DNA of 64,000 nt from Micrasema longulum (GCA_022494885.1 JAGVSM010003758.1:248001-312000); one strand, 5' to 3'. Counted from the stretch's first letter, positions 34,042 through 45,577 are shown. A program made the numbers and translations. The notes: generated from the letters alone by a model not told the origin.

Positions 34042-35648
34042 TAAAACGGTTATTCTTTCAAAACATCAAAAACAGATTTATAAAAATAAATTCTCCGTTA
34101 CTTTAAAGAAAAACTAGTAGAAATATTATTGATTTTAAAATTAAACTGCTTCGTGGAACTGTTTCTAAAAATACCATTTGAAAGCATCACGGGCAAAACT
34201 CGTGGGGGCAGTTTAAATTATTTGTGGGGCATGTTCAGCAGTTGCTTATCCCAGATTTTTATCCCACACTGCTCTAAACTTTTATTTTGGAACCGTTTCA
34301 CGAAACAGATTAATTTGTGAATCGGTGGCAGTTACCGCTAATCCTTTTAAATAACCGAAACGTCAATCTCTATCTTAAAATACCTCGCATTTAAATCCCA
34401 AAATTTCTAACCTTCATCCAAATAGGGTCTTTTCACGTTTTTTTATTCTCTTGATTTTTAAATAAGCAAAAAAATTCGATGGTAACTTTATAAATGTTTT
34501 TTTCTGCAATGGTTTAAAACATGCATATTTTTTAATTCCTGAAAACGAAACATTTTGCGCCCTGTGGGACAAACGGCATATATGACGTTTTGACGCCATA
34601 CTTGTAATGTATATGAAAAAATATGTACTGATAGATTCCACGACACAGTCCGACGTCTTCGTTATTTTGAATTCTTGAACTAAAAACAATACGGTAAAAA
34701 ATTCCAGGCTCCCTTAAAAAATAAACGTAAAGATTTTATATTTTATTTTTCTTCCGATGTTATATTTCGTTTTACATTTTGGAAATTGTCGGGAGCGAAA
34801 TAAAACATCAGCGCACCAGCGGCATTATCAAGCGCCACATTAAGTTCATACCCGACTGCGAGTTAGATATTATGGTCGAAATACAAAAATCTCCTACATC
34901 AATATTTCTAGTGTACACAAATCACTAAACAGAGAAAGTCTCCAAAACAACACTAGCAAAATCTTCGACCTGTTCGTGGCGACTATAGCAGAGACACCTA
35001 TTAACGTTGACGACTTTTTTTTACAAAAAAATAGACTAGCGTTTAGTTCGGCGAAATAAACGGTAATTTCATCTGACGCCTTCTAAATGTTAATATACTA
35101 CATTAGACATCAATTTATATGGTTTATGTAATGTATTAGAACTACTCTATTTAAATCGGTATCACTGTCACGTTATTGTCTCGTCTTATTTATTTATAGG
35201 CATTTAAATGGGTAAACTCTTCAACAGAATCCCTTCTTCTTCCTATATTATCCTAATCCTAATATTTTCTTAAACTTTACATCTCTCCCAACCCCGTGCC
35301 TTGGAAACTTAATTATTATTTTGTAGCCCGGTCATTTTTAAAAAAAATATATATATATTCATCTGTATGTTTACAGAACGTGTTTAATAGTTGTGAATTT
35401 TTTTAATTGGACACATTCATTACTATTATTATGTGTATTTTTAATAAATCTTGTTGTTTTTTCAAATTAATAAATTGAAAAAAAAAATGGGTAACCTGAA
35501 TAACTGGATTCCTTCGTGTAATTAATTTGTTCTGTAGGATTCCGTGCAGATGTGTTGATTAATTATTTCAAATTATAGAGGTTAAACTTATTTGCTTAAG
35601 ATATAATATAATCGGTGATTAAGCTCCCTGAACAAAATGCTTCTTATT
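34042..35648. other. No gene seen
   Basis: No domain was recognised. Bases 34780-35060 are less AT-biased, and 35180-35480 resemble a LINE 3' UTR ending in T/A runs, but neither could be assigned. Confidence 0.35.
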
Positions 35649-35735
35649 ATTTCGAGACCCCGATTACAATGGAAAATTAACGAACTATTTTCAATTGTCA
35701 ATAAAGTGAAATCGAATTTTCATCTAAAAATTTTA
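35649..35735 (+). repeat. MITE-C terminal fragment
   Basis: GACCCCGATTACAATGGAAA is a diverged version of the MITE-C end at 33231 and 48098. Confidence 0.45.
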
Positions 35736-35827
35736 AGACCGTCAAAAACCTGTAATTAATAAAAATACATTTGAATTGAAAAAATATTTAATTTTTCATT
35801 AAAATAGTAATTTAATAATCATTATCA

Positions 35828-36055
35828 TCATTCTTTGTCCGCTCCCCAGTTGAAGCATATGGTGTCCACAAATGTCCTCCAGGCATCTCTGTCGGCTGCC
35901 AGCTTCTGTGCATTCTCCCAAGTCAGGTTCGCATCCCGTGGTTCTCACATGAACTGCCGACGAACAGTCAGCAGTGGACGTCCAGGACGCCGAGAACCTG
36001 ATGCCTTGTAAAGTAGGCAAGCGTGGTTAAGGCTCTCAGGAGGCATCCGCAGTAT
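35828..36055 (-). pseudogene. LINE ORF2 extreme C-terminus
   Basis: Minus strand: GSRRPGRPLLTVRRQF, then a stop, then NAQKLAADRDAWRTFVDTIC and a stop. The GRP...R...A.DR.AWR pattern is the C-terminal tail of many insect endonuclease-reverse transcriptase proteins. It is followed by a (GAT)-rich tail, as in elements that end in short tandem repeats. Confidence 0.7.
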
Positions 36056-36117
36056 GTACTGTGTACATAATTAATAAATGAAAAAATAAAAACATACCGC
36101 TTAACTCTCATAAAGAG

Positions 36118-36270
36118 GGTGATTTAAGAATAAAAATGAAGGGATAAACCATGAACTGATTAGGTATTTTGAAGCGTTAGGATTATCATGTCAGAGGGGG
36201 TGATAGTATCTCCGCTGCGTTGTCTAATTTTGAGCCAATTTAGTGGCTTACGATAGTTAGATGTGGCTAT
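36118..36270 (-). pseudogene. LINE C-terminal fragment, family of 58625
   Basis: The minus frame gives YRKPLNWLKIRQRSGD, matching DYRRHLKWLKIRQRNLD at 59200. DNA similarity continues into the CATGAACTGAT region. It is too short to place further. Confidence 0.6.
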
Positions 36271-36401
36271 ATTTCCTAAGCCTAAATAAATACTTAAATA
36301 TTGAAATTCAACATGTTTGAACTAAAATCAACCCATTTTATATAGCAAACGTACATTAATTTCAGCATTTTTTACGTCATAAACAAACTAACATAGAGTA
36401 A

Positions 36402-36641
36402 TCTGTTATATCCGTTAGAGCTTTTTTATGGTCCAAGCTGATTTCTCAGCATGCGTCTCTATCTGAATATAGAAATAAATTGGAGCATGTATATAATACT
36501 CGGTTCACTAGTGTAGATGGACTAGTTCTCCCTAAATTCAATAATAAATACGGGAAAAGAACACTAGAGTACAATATACCAAAAATGTATAATATGCTCC
36601 CATTAAATATGAATAATCAAAAAAACTTATCTGGCTCATGA
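36402..36641 (+). pseudogene. LINE RT C-terminal fragment, family of 13237
   Basis: The plus frame reads RAFLWSKLISQHASLSEYRN, VYNTRFTSVDGLVLPKFNNK and YGKRTLEYNIPKMYN, ending TGA 36639-36641. It aligns with the C-terminus of the RT at 13237-14757 (YNTRFTSMEGLAVPRYCNKY). The 3' UTR runs to about 36944 with CACCTGCTAACGATCTG and ends AAATAAATAAATC. Confidence 0.8.
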
Positions 36642-36944
36642 GAAAGACTTCTGCTGAGAATCTGACTTTAAGAACGTGGTTTTTATATTGAAATTTTTTT
36701 GTGTTTTTCTTTTTTATTGGGAAAATAATTTTTTTTTTTTTTTTCGGTGTAGATATTTTCCTTTTTTTCCATAGTAATAAGAGTTTATATATGTTAATAG
36801 AATTTAAGAGATAAGATTGTGTATATATATTAAAACTAAACTAAAATCACCTGCTAACGATCTGAATTTTATGCAGTTTAGTAGGACTTGATAATTTATA
36901 TGTTAATTTTTATATGCTTTTGATAAATAAATAAATCAAAAAAA

Positions 36945-37714
36945 TATGTAAACTTTAATATATTTTATCGAAACGGTATAAAGTAAACTTAATATTTACA
37001 TACGAAAATATAAGTATTTTTCGGTGAACTAACCGGTGTACCTAACCTAAAAACATTGGACATGAGAGCGAGAGAGACAGCAATCGGACGCAAGAGAGAG
37101 ACAGCGCCTTACAAAACAATTAAGGACGCATGTGTATTTCTTTCCAAACGACGTATGTCTTCTGCTACTGCTGACGTGCTGAATATTGTTGAGAACGACG
37201 AAAGAGCATTGGGTGAATTCATTAAACCTTTTTTAAAAAAATGTTTTATTTATTAATAGGCAGGTAAAAATACGAATCAGTACACCATGAGGTCAAATAA
37301 TCTCCACTCGATTTCTTTTAGAAAAATTTTCACCCGCTAGTAGAAACTAATGAAATAAAACAAAAAAAGAAAATAATGAATATGTGTCACCCACCACAAT
37401 TTTACCGGACCGAGTTAATTTGCGCGATGCGTGTGAACGGGAGGTACGTGACAGACTCAATCATTTTAAGACTATTAATATTATAGATTATGATAAACTT
37501 TACTATGGCTGCATTTTGCCTCCTTGGAACTTGCTGTAATGGATACCTCGCATCAACGGAGTTGGTCGGAAAGTGCAGTAAAGCTGATCGCATTGAAACT
37601 GTATTGCAACTAAATATCGCACAATTGTGTTTCTTAATTGCCTTGACATTAAATATAAGAGAATTGTTGTTTCTGAATTCATTTTAAACCGCAAATCGAC
37701 TTATGAAGCGAGAC
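36945..37714. other. No gene recognised
   Basis: Includes an open frame at 37056-37256 (66 codons) with an Arg/Thr-rich start that I do not recognise. The rest is AT-rich. Confidence 0.3.
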
Positions 37715-37945
37715 GTTCGGTAAAATTATATTTAAGTATTTGCGTGTGGCGAGATAAGAAGTTGATGGTGGACCCCCGGAATACTAAACTGGAGACCCTT
37801 CGAAAATAAATGGAAACCACAGAGGAGATGGACTGACGACGTCGTCGAACTCGTGGGCCATGGATGGAAACAGTGCCCAGGACATAAAAACATGGAAAAA
37901 AATGGAAGAGGCCATATCCAGCAGTGGAGAGAAACAGGCTGATAA
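37715..37945 (+). pseudogene. LINE ORF2 extreme C-terminus
   Basis: Reads VWRDKKLMVDPRNTKLE, then in another frame NKWKPQRRWTDDVVELVGHG and IQQWRETG before a stop. RRWTDD...G..W and the final QQW are the signature of the last residues of insect endonuclease-reverse transcriptases. At least two frame changes make it dead. It meets the next LINE fragment tail to tail. Confidence 0.7.
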
Positions 37946-37989
37946 TAATTATATAGATAAAGAAGAATACTACTACTACTACCATCACG

Positions 37990-38340
37990 CCATTTCCCCG
38001 TAGGAGTAGGCAGAGAGAATGGACCGCAACACACGCGTCTATCCTGGCATATATTCCTAGCTTCTTCCACATTCATACATCTTGCCATACATGCCCTTCG
38101 GTTCTGTCTGCTTTTGACATGACCAGACTTAAGATTTTGGTTTATCTGATCATACCCCGTCTTCCTTGGTCGTCCTCGTCTCATGTTGCCGTTCATTTTC
38201 GCCAAATGTACTTGTTTTATCATTCTTTCGTCGTACATTCGTTCTACATGACCAAACCATTTAGAGACCCTTTCTTAATCTTATCAATTGTACTTGACTC
38301 AGATTTACACTCTCGCCTGATTTCATCATTCGTAACAGAA
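37990..38340 (-). pseudogene. LINE ORF2 C-terminus, family of 62380
   Basis: Minus strand: IDKIKKG, then a frameshift, then GNMRRGRPRKTGYDQINQNL, RQNRRACMARCMNVEEARNI and CQDRRVC, ending in a run of GTA/GTT triplets. GRPRKT..DQI plus RNRRACM.RCM.V is a well-known LINE C-terminal signature in insects. The related copy is at 62380-62885. Confidence 0.8.
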
Positions 38341-38355
38341 TAATGATTATTTAAA

Positions 38356-38885
38356 TTTATTGTAACAGAGAAGGAAACATTATTGAGAAGGGAATATGGA
38401 AGTCTAGGCATTGAGAGGGCTTATGACATGTCATTGGCTGATTTAAGTAGCACACTACACACTGTGTAACATTCACCATTTTGCCCTTGTTTAAATATCC
38501 ACATTTCCTCAACTCTTCCATCTGTTGACTTTTGTGAAGTAGAGGAGCTGAAACCTTTATTATGTGGGTGAAATTCATCCGGCTGAACCAAATCACCTCC
38601 TAGGCAACGCCTGAAAACAATTTTTCAATTTTTGTACTTCTTCTTTTACCAGGTAGTTAATTCAACATTGTTGAAGAATAATTAACTTGTTTGATTTATC
38701 TAAATTTGTCGCAACAGAGAGAGAAACATTTCTGAGAAGGGAATATGGAAGTCTAGGCGTTTACAAGGCTTATGACCTGTCATTGGCTGGTTTTAGTGGC
38801 CACTTTACAAACTCAGAACAATCACTATTCCGCCTATGTTTAAACATCCACATTTCCTCAATTCTTCCATATTTTTCATTGAAAG
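38356..38885 (+). repeat. Family A repeat, direct dimer
   Basis: Two units in the same orientation start at about 38361 (GTAACAGAGAAGGAAACAT) and 38708 (CGCAACAGAGAGAGAAACAT). The first is complete with the tRNA-like segment; the second stops after CTCAATTCTTCCAT. Confidence 0.85.
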
Positions 38886-39242
38886 CACCCCCCACATTCC
38901 CGGATCCGTTTTAAAGGTCTTGTGGCCTCTTTGACGACAGGTATTTGTTTACAAAAAATTCGAGTTTTTAAAAAAAAATACATTTACTGCTTTCAATGCC
39001 CATATTGCCTACTAGGCAAAACAATTTTGTTTATCAGAAATAATTGTCTGTTTATAATCATTTGGAGATACTTAAAACATTGTTGTTTGATTTATGTATT
39101 TTTTATGAAATTATTTGTATTTTTATTATATTTTACAATATTATTTTTTTCGCGTTTAGTATTGTTTTTCCTACGTCTATGTTTACTATTAAACGGCTAA
39201 TACTTCGACTGCGTCTAGTCAGATGATTAATGCTGTTCTATT

Positions 39243-39478
39243 TTTGAAAAAGAACCAGAACTCTGGACGAGTGTTTTTGACTCGATAGCTGCTCTCAGGT
39301 AAAAATTCGAAATAAGGAAATCGAATTAGGCCGTCTGTGTCTTTTGAGTGGTCGGCGCGATCACCTACCATTCCTGAAGTCCTAAGTTGGCTTGTCCCGG
39401 CTGGCAACTGAAACGTAGGACTGACCTTCATGTGACAGATGATCAAAATACGCTGTCCGCACCTCTGGATGCGGAAAG
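39243..39478 (+). mobile_element. SINE family G, copy 1
   Basis: Head GAACCAGAACTCTGGACGAG and tail CACCTCTGGATGCGGAAAGG. The internal tRNA-like part is worn. It sits directly before a second copy in the same orientation. Confidence 0.6.
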
Positions 39479-39498
39479 GGAAATGTTGACTTGTAAAA

Positions 39499-39690
39499 TC
39501 GAACCAGAACCCTAGACAAGTTAGTGTCTTCTACTCGACGGCTATTCGATGGCTACTATAGGTAAAAAACCTGATAAAAAAATGTTGTGGTGGCAAGTCG
39601 GCCTTATTGTGTGATGGTTGGCGCATTTGCCTACCAATGCTTGAGGGCTCTGGTTCGGTTCCTGCCAAGAAAAGTAGCACGGATGATTGG
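39499..39690 (+). mobile_element. SINE family G, head half, interrupted by LINE
   Basis: Head GAACCAGAACCCTAGACAAG, box A region TGTGTGATGGTTGGCGCATT, box B CTGGTTCGGTTCCTGCC. The matching 3' two thirds are at 40195-40365, beyond a LINE insertion. Confidence 0.65.
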
Positions 39691-39731
39691 CCTCGAGAGG
39701 GGAGACTACACTTACGGAGTAATGCAGTCAA

Positions 39732-40168
39732 TGTTAAAAATCTCATGTCTACAAAAACGTAGAAATAACATTGACTCCATATTTATGTTTAATTTGCTAA
39801 ATGGCTTTATTGATGTACCATCGTTACTGGAACAAGTGGCATTTAATGTTCCGATCCGCCGGTTGCGAAATAATAATGTGCTGTTCCTCGATCAACACAG
39901 CACAAACTAAGGCTTGCATGCACCAATGTCCCGATTGTGTCGTATTGTAAACTCGAGACAAGATCTGGATTTTTTGGTGTAAGTTTTTATAGATTTAAAA
40001 ATTCACTAAGATAAACCGGATCCTGTCTTGAGGTACTAATTTATTTATTTTTTGTCCCAGCTGTAATTTAATTTAATTGTATTTTATTTTATTAGTGCTT
40101 GTATTTATTATAAGAAATTGTATTTACCATTGTTAGAATGGACTGCATAAGTCCGTCAAATAAATAAA
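39732..40168 (+). pseudogene. LINE C-terminus and tail inserted in a SINE
   Basis: Frame: CLQKRRNNIDSIFMFNLLNG, FIDVPSLLEQVAFNVPIRRL, RNNNVLFLDQHSTN, a stop, then HAPMSRLCRIVNSRQD. The tail ends GACTGCATAAGTCCGTC and (AAAT)n. Same family as 28966-29230. The pattern fits the C-terminus of a CR1/Jockey-like LINE. Short AAGAAA-type strings on both sides (about 39678 and 40169) may be its target duplication. Confidence 0.75.
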
Positions 40169-40194
40169 TAAGAAAGACGTTAAGAATTTGTTAT

Positions 40195-40365
40195 AGATGT
40201 GGTTTAAAGGTAACACTGCAAGTCTGGCATCTGAAGGATCAAATTGATCACCTAATAATCCATGTAACAAAAAATATTAATATACGCTACAATTTAAGTG
40301 CCAATACAGTGCCCTATGCATCACTGGATGCGGATAGGAAAATGGTGATGGTGGGATGATTTTGA
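40195..40365 (+). mobile_element. SINE family G, 3' part
   Basis: GGTAACACTGCAAGTCTGGC to GCATCACTGGATGCGGATAG matches the second half of the copy at 51106-51435. With 39499-39690 it makes one SINE split by the LINE. Confidence 0.65.
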
Positions 40366-41034
40366 CAGCCGACGAACCACGTTCCAAGTTTTTTAGATTT
40401 TTGTTCTTGTAATATTTTCCTCGAAAAAAGCCACGAATTAATCGTCCGAAATGACCCGACAATTCTTGTCCTCGACTTAACTGGCTTGACAATGTTTCAG
40501 CACGTGTTAATATATTCTAGTTAAATATGATTGCCATTAAATTTAAATTTTGAAATTCACGTAATTATTTTAATGTGAGAAAAATTTTCTTGCGTCTTTG
40601 TTGGGCATGGATTTAATACATGCATTCAATTTTCTTAACGAATCGTGTTCATGCATGCTAACAGGTGAAAAAATAATAAAACGTTATGAGTAGTAATAAC
40701 ACCGTTTGGTATTTGAAGCAAGTATAATAATTATGATATTGCAGTGCTAAGAAACTCATGTTTCAGTTTTGTACATGAAACAGTGTTTTCGTGTGAATAT
40801 TGAAATAACCTCAAACAACTATCGATGGGCTCATAGCTAATTTGTAACTTGTCTAAAATGGTATTTTTTTTAAAAACGTTTAGCGTGTAAAATGTGAAAA
40901 TCTCTTAAATATTGAAGCTTAAGGCAGTTTGTTAATTTAATTCAATTTATCTGAAGTTTTGGCTAATCAAATTTTTGAATGACATTTACATAAACCTCGA
41001 GGGACATGCTAATATTAGTTAGTTTTAATTATTG
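40366..41034. other. No gene seen
   Basis: AT-rich; nothing recognised. Confidence 0.45.
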
Positions 41035-41036
41035 TA

Positions 41037-41781
41037 CGAGGGTTGTGTAAAAAATAAGGTTCTCAATTTTTTTTCAGGTTTAAGACATTTTTTATTTGAA
41101 CTGAAAAATACATCAATGGAAAGCTTAATTTATTAACTATTTTTCAACATAATCACCAGATTTGTCAACGCATTTTTGATGACGACTAATCCACTTTTGG
41201 AATCCAGCTTCAAAAAAGCCGCCGCCAGTCCGTGGAGGAATTTGGTGACTGCTTCCTGCACTCTTTATCAGTCTCGAAACGTTGTCCACCCAAATGTTGC
41301 TTTAATTTTGGAAACGAGTGGAAGTCACTCGGTGCAAGATCAGGGCTGTAGGGAGCCTGTTCAAAGAGATCCCAGTCAAAATTTTCGATTAAATCCTTGG
41401 TTTCGCGAGAGACGTGCTGGCGCGCATTGTCGTGGTGCAGTCTAACGCCTTCCGTCAGTCTTCCTCTCCGGCGATTTTGGATGGCTCTTCTGAGTTTTTT
41501 CAAGGTCTCGCAATAATTTTTCGAATTTATTGTGGTCCCTCGAGTCATAAACTCAACAAGCAGGACGGTCACCAAATTCCTCCACGGACTGGGGGCGGAC
41601 TTCTTTGAAGCTGGATTTCAAAAGTGGATTAGTCGTCAACAAAAATGCGTTACAAAATCTGGTGATTATGTTAAAAAATAGTTAAGAAATGAAGCTTTCC
41701 AATGATATATTTTTCAGTTCAAATAAAAAATGGCTTAAACCTGTAAAAAGTTTGAGAACCTTATTTTTTACACAACCGTCG
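41037..41781 (-). mobile_element. Rearranged mariner with two inverted 3' ends
   Basis: Ends CGAGGGTTGTGTAAAAAATA and (reversed) CGACGGTTGTGTAAAAAATA, flanked by TA at 41035-41036 and 41782-41783. Unlike a normal mariner with terminal repeats of about 30 bp, here 41037-41249 and 41568-41781 are inverted copies of about 213 bp. Both encode the C-terminus of the transposase (FFEAGFQKWISR). The original 5' end has been replaced by an inverted copy of the 3' end. Confidence 0.85.
41210..41575 (-). pseudogene. Mariner transposase, internal fragment
   Basis: Part of a DD34D transposase. TRGTTINSKNYCETLKKLRR, then HDNARQH with the second catalytic Asp, then YSPDLAPSDFHSFPKLKQHL with the third Asp in PSD, then LGGQRF. 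The first catalytic Asp, the N-terminal helix-turn-helix DNA-binding domain and the start are absent because the element lost its 5' half. A frameshift near 41230 separates the main frame from the C-terminus in the left arm. It could not make active transposase. Confidence 0.9.
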
Positions 41782-41984
41782 TACATTAATTCATTGATTT
41801 TTTTCTCAATGTGTTAGAAAATCTCTTTTAATTATTTTACTTTTTGTAAACACATAATTGTTAATTCAATAAGCTTTTTGGAAATTTAAATGGTAATTTT
41901 TTCGAATCAATTGATAAAACAAAATATATTATTTAAAAAAAGGGTAGATTCAAAAATAGAACAAGCAATATGCGTGTATTTACT

Positions 41985-42250
41985 AATGAGGAACTTCAGC
42001 CCTACGGGAAATTGGATACGAAAAATATTGCGCGCGGTAAAAATTAGAGCATTAAATTGTGCCGCAAAGTTTCTTGAAAATGTTCGACAAAAATAACAAA
42101 AATGAACTACTTTGAACGACGTCACTAGTTTATATGAATCAACCAATAATAAGAGAGCTGTGAAAAATATCCAGTTTACTTACCGTCAACGGCCCAATCG
42201 GCAGAACTGACCGAGAATAAGCGGAAGAGAGTCACATGCGGAGTAATTTA
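41985..42250 (+). repeat. MITE-B repeat, copy 3
   Basis: Starts GAGGAACTTCAGCCCTACGG, continues ATTAGAGCATTAAATTGTG and CGACGTCACTAG, and ends TGCGGAGTAATTTAAT. It faces the inverted copy at 43005-43245. Confidence 0.7.
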
Positions 42251-43004
42251 ATACTTAAAATCAAAAGGTATTATGACTTCGCTATTGTTTGTTCCCTTGG
42301 ATTTATTCGATAAAATTATCAAAATTTATCATTAGGTATTATGAGATTATGTTAAATATTACTATGATTTTTTTAGACTATAAGTTTTACCTACGTGTTT
42401 AGCTATAAGTATCAATTTTTTGTTAAAAATAGACTACCTATCAGATTTTATATGGGCTTTTTTCTGAAAATGCTTACTTTAATTTATTTTGTGTTTATTA
42501 TCACAAATATTATTTTATGTTATTCTTATGTATTGTTTATGTACATATTGTTATTCATTGTTCTTTCTGTTTTTGTTGTTTATTTGATTATTTTAATTTG
42601 TAAATGCATGTAACTCGTTTTTAGACGATTTTATTTTGTTTTGGTGAAAGGTTCTAATAAAGAAAAAAAACAGTTTACAATATTTTTATTAGTTAAAAAT
42701 ATGCATACGGTGTTTTTATTTATTTTGTTTGTGTTTGAACTTTACTCATTAATGCTAAATAATAAATATCCACATCATAAAATTGTACTAGTGAAAATAT
42801 TATTAGTTGACCGGTTTTTCACAGCGCCATCTATGATACTTCTACAAAAATTATAATTTTTCTGTCAAATTTATTACCTAAGAAAAGTGGACGAGTGAAT
42901 AAGCTAATAAGATAAAATAAAATTGGTAGTTTGCAATTTAAAAACTAGGTGTCGCTATTTTTACAGTATTTTTTTAATGGGATGATTTTTTTTTATATAT
43001 GTAC
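42251..43004. other. AT-rich spacer between inverted MITE-B copies
   Basis: Very T-rich. Bases 42500-42640 resemble 32560-32690. Open frames are hydrophobic by composition only. Confidence 0.4.
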
Positions 43005-43245
43005 TTCTCGATAAGTTCTGCTGATTCGTCAGTTGACTTGCCGTAAACCGGATATCTATCTCAACTCTCTTATCATTGGTTGATTCGGAAGAACTAGTGA
43101 CGTCATGCAAAGTAGGTCGTTTTTGATATTTTTTTCACGCATTTTCAAAAAACTTCGCCGTACAATTTAATGCTTTATTTTTTACGGCGCGTAAGAACAC
43201 TTTTCTATTAATTTTCCCGTAGGCCTGAACTTCCCCATAAAGAAG
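43005..43245 (-). repeat. MITE-B repeat, copy 4
   Basis: GTGACGTCATGCAAAGTAGG, CTTCGCCGTACAATTTAATG and TTTTCCCGTAGGCCTGAACT: reverse sense of copy 3. Confidence 0.7.
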
Positions 43246-44369
43246 TTTTTACGGATTTCTAGAATTTGATAGGAGTTAGCAGAAGATAGATTAAAATCTT
43301 GAGATAAAAAGCAGACGGGAAATCCGAAAGGACTACTAAGCTCTCGTGAGCTTACCAAGTTTTTTGTAAGGGATTTTTTTATTATTTTGATTTGGTACTT
43401 TTCTACTTAAATAAAGATAAAGAATAACTAAGGTGACGATTGAGCCACTCTTGCTATACGCCACTCATTTAAAAAAGGGTGTAAAAAGGAGATTTAATAA
43501 AAACAATATATCGTATGGAATATTATGAATATTATTTTAATTAATTAAATAAAACGTAAAAACCAACGTCAAAGCTCTTAAAAATGTCTGTGGACAGTTT
43601 TTTTTATACATTTACAACTCAATCTCTATTTCAGTTGAGAAGCGTAAGAGAATAGTGAATTTTGATGTTGTTTATATTTTTTTTATCGTTTCTTTATGCA
43701 AATCTTGTTCTGACCCTGATCATCGTCTCTATTATAATGGCAGAGGATCGAGAAAGTTTACAGCTTTAAATACTAGGGAGTTCAAATAACTAAGAACGGT
43801 AGAATACACAAAGAGCTCACAACCTGCCTAGGAATTGCCGGAGCAGTTGCTTATTATAGTTATCAACACGATGCGTGCTGTCAGGAATTATAGTCTATAC
43901 TCGGTCAAAACAAAAAGCCAATTTTTCTACTCTTGTATCATGGGTGTGAAACTCAGAACCTTATTTTAAAAGTGGGGGGGGGGGTCAGTGCGTGTTAGCG
44001 AAAAGGGGACTGTAGCAAAAAAAACAATTTTATTCAGTTTCGTAAAAGGTTGGAAGTATTTGAAAAAATGATAGGAACACGGAATATGGACATAAATTTG
44101 TTACGATGTGAATGTTCTTCAATTTTGGGCACTGGATGTACGCACTATTAAATGTAACAATGTTTACAACGACGCGCTACGAATCCAATATTTTTTATGC
44201 AATTTAATGTACTGTCAAAATTTTGTTTTGTTTTGTTCCAAATGTTCTGATTTTGAATATCTTCTATATTGATCTATCTTGTAAGGTAGGTACCATAATT
44301 ATGGGTCAAGGGAAGGATGGGAAAGAAAGGTAATCGGCCAGGAATAATATTGATAAATGCTGTTATTAA
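43246..44369. other. No gene seen; G-run
   Basis: No gene was recognised. A run of about ten G is present near 43975-43983, rare in this composition. Confidence 0.45.
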
Positions 44370-44950
44370 CTAAACAGTGCCATACAAGCTTCCGACGTCA
44401 TTGCGACCTGTGAAGATCTGTTGTGACGAGTTGCCGTAGTTCTCGCCTTCCAAACCCAAGTCTTTAAAGAGCCTGGCTACTGTGTGGAAGGCGAGTGTTT
44501 TTTTATTTTGCTGAATCTCCCACTCCAAGCCCAGATCCGCTATTAGGCAGGGAGCGAGCTCTTTAACATCCTCAGGTTTAACCAGTGTTCCCCCGAGGAT
44601 GCCGCTTTTTTTATGATCTAAAGTATCACATTCACATAGAATGTGCATAGATATTTCCTCATCTGCACTACAAAATCTACATCTAGAAGTTTCTGATAGG
44701 TTTATTCTAGCAAGGTGTTTGTTCAATCTGCAGTGCCCCATAAAGGCTCTAGTGATAACCCTGACTTAATTTCGGCTGAGCTTTATTAGGTCGAAAGTAA
44801 ACCCTTTTATTAGTTCATTAGTTCGCATGGTGCTGACCAGGTACTTTTTGCTAAAGCATTATGGTCTTCTTCCTGGCCCATGACCTAAGCTCGTTACGAG
44901 GAACACCTTTGGGCAACCCACGGTAGGGCTCAGGCCTATTGGGGCTGTAT
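44370..44950 (-). pseudogene. LINE RNase H/C-terminal region
   Basis: Minus strand: PYRGLPKGVPRNELRSWARK, several stops, then FMGHCRLNKHLARINLSETS, CRFCSADEEISMHILCECD and LVKPEDVKELAPCL. This is the region just after the RNase H domain of R1/Jockey-type LINEs (TGHCRLN.HL..IG......CRFC...EE...HILC.C). The last 124 codons are open. The part upstream of 44741 is broken by stops at several sites. Confidence 0.8.
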
Positions 44951-45024
44951 CAGAAAAATAAATACGAATGACAGATTTAATTTACTTAGTTTAGTAAAGC
45001 GACATATTAACCAATATTTTATAT

Positions 45025-45068
45025 ACCAGTAAGACGATGTCAGGAAAACGATGAAACCGGTTATTGGT
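45025..45068 (+). ncRNA. Hammerhead-like motif (ACCGGU family), damaged core
   Basis: Plus strand: ACCAGU, then AAGACGA (CUGACGA expected), extra U, stem II GUC/GAU, GAAA, palindrome ACCGGU, cleavage base U, AUUGGU. Helix I is six pairs. Loss of the first two core bases should abolish activity. Confidence 0.5.
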
Positions 45069-45577
45069 CTTATTAATTAAGTGGATTAAATTGTCTTCAT
45101 TAAAAATAGATAAAATTGCTTTAATGATGACGAAGTTATACGTTTTTTATTGGAAAGGGTTTACAAAAGTGTACACATAGAAAACGCATCTAGGTATGTC
45201 AAAAGCATATTCACAAAATACATTAAAGTTGTTGTTTTGCATTTAGATAAGTCAAAAATGCTCGACCTTAGTAAATAATAATGTCCTAAAGAGCTTCCTT
45301 TTTTATATTCAGCATACATAAGGTATTTGATGATTTGATGATTGTATCAAATTTGACCCTATTTGTAAGAACCTTTGCAGAATAAACACACTTTAAAAAT
45401 ATAGTATAATAAATTATACTTAATTCACCGATAAAATCCAATGTGACAAGTAATGACTTTTCTATTAAATTACGCACAACACATAACAACGCTTTAATCG
45501 ATTGGCTCGCGAGAATTTGTGACATTTCAAAGTACCTAGTAACATTTTATTGAAACTATTAAAAAAAAAAAAATGCA

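Noticed and set aside
37056..37256. Small basic protein gene
   Set aside because: No domain, no splice context and composition partly due to GAGA repeats.
42395..42856. Membrane-protein-like open frames
   Set aside because: Hydrophobicity follows from T-rich composition; the sequence resembles a LINE 3' tail also seen near 32.6 kb.
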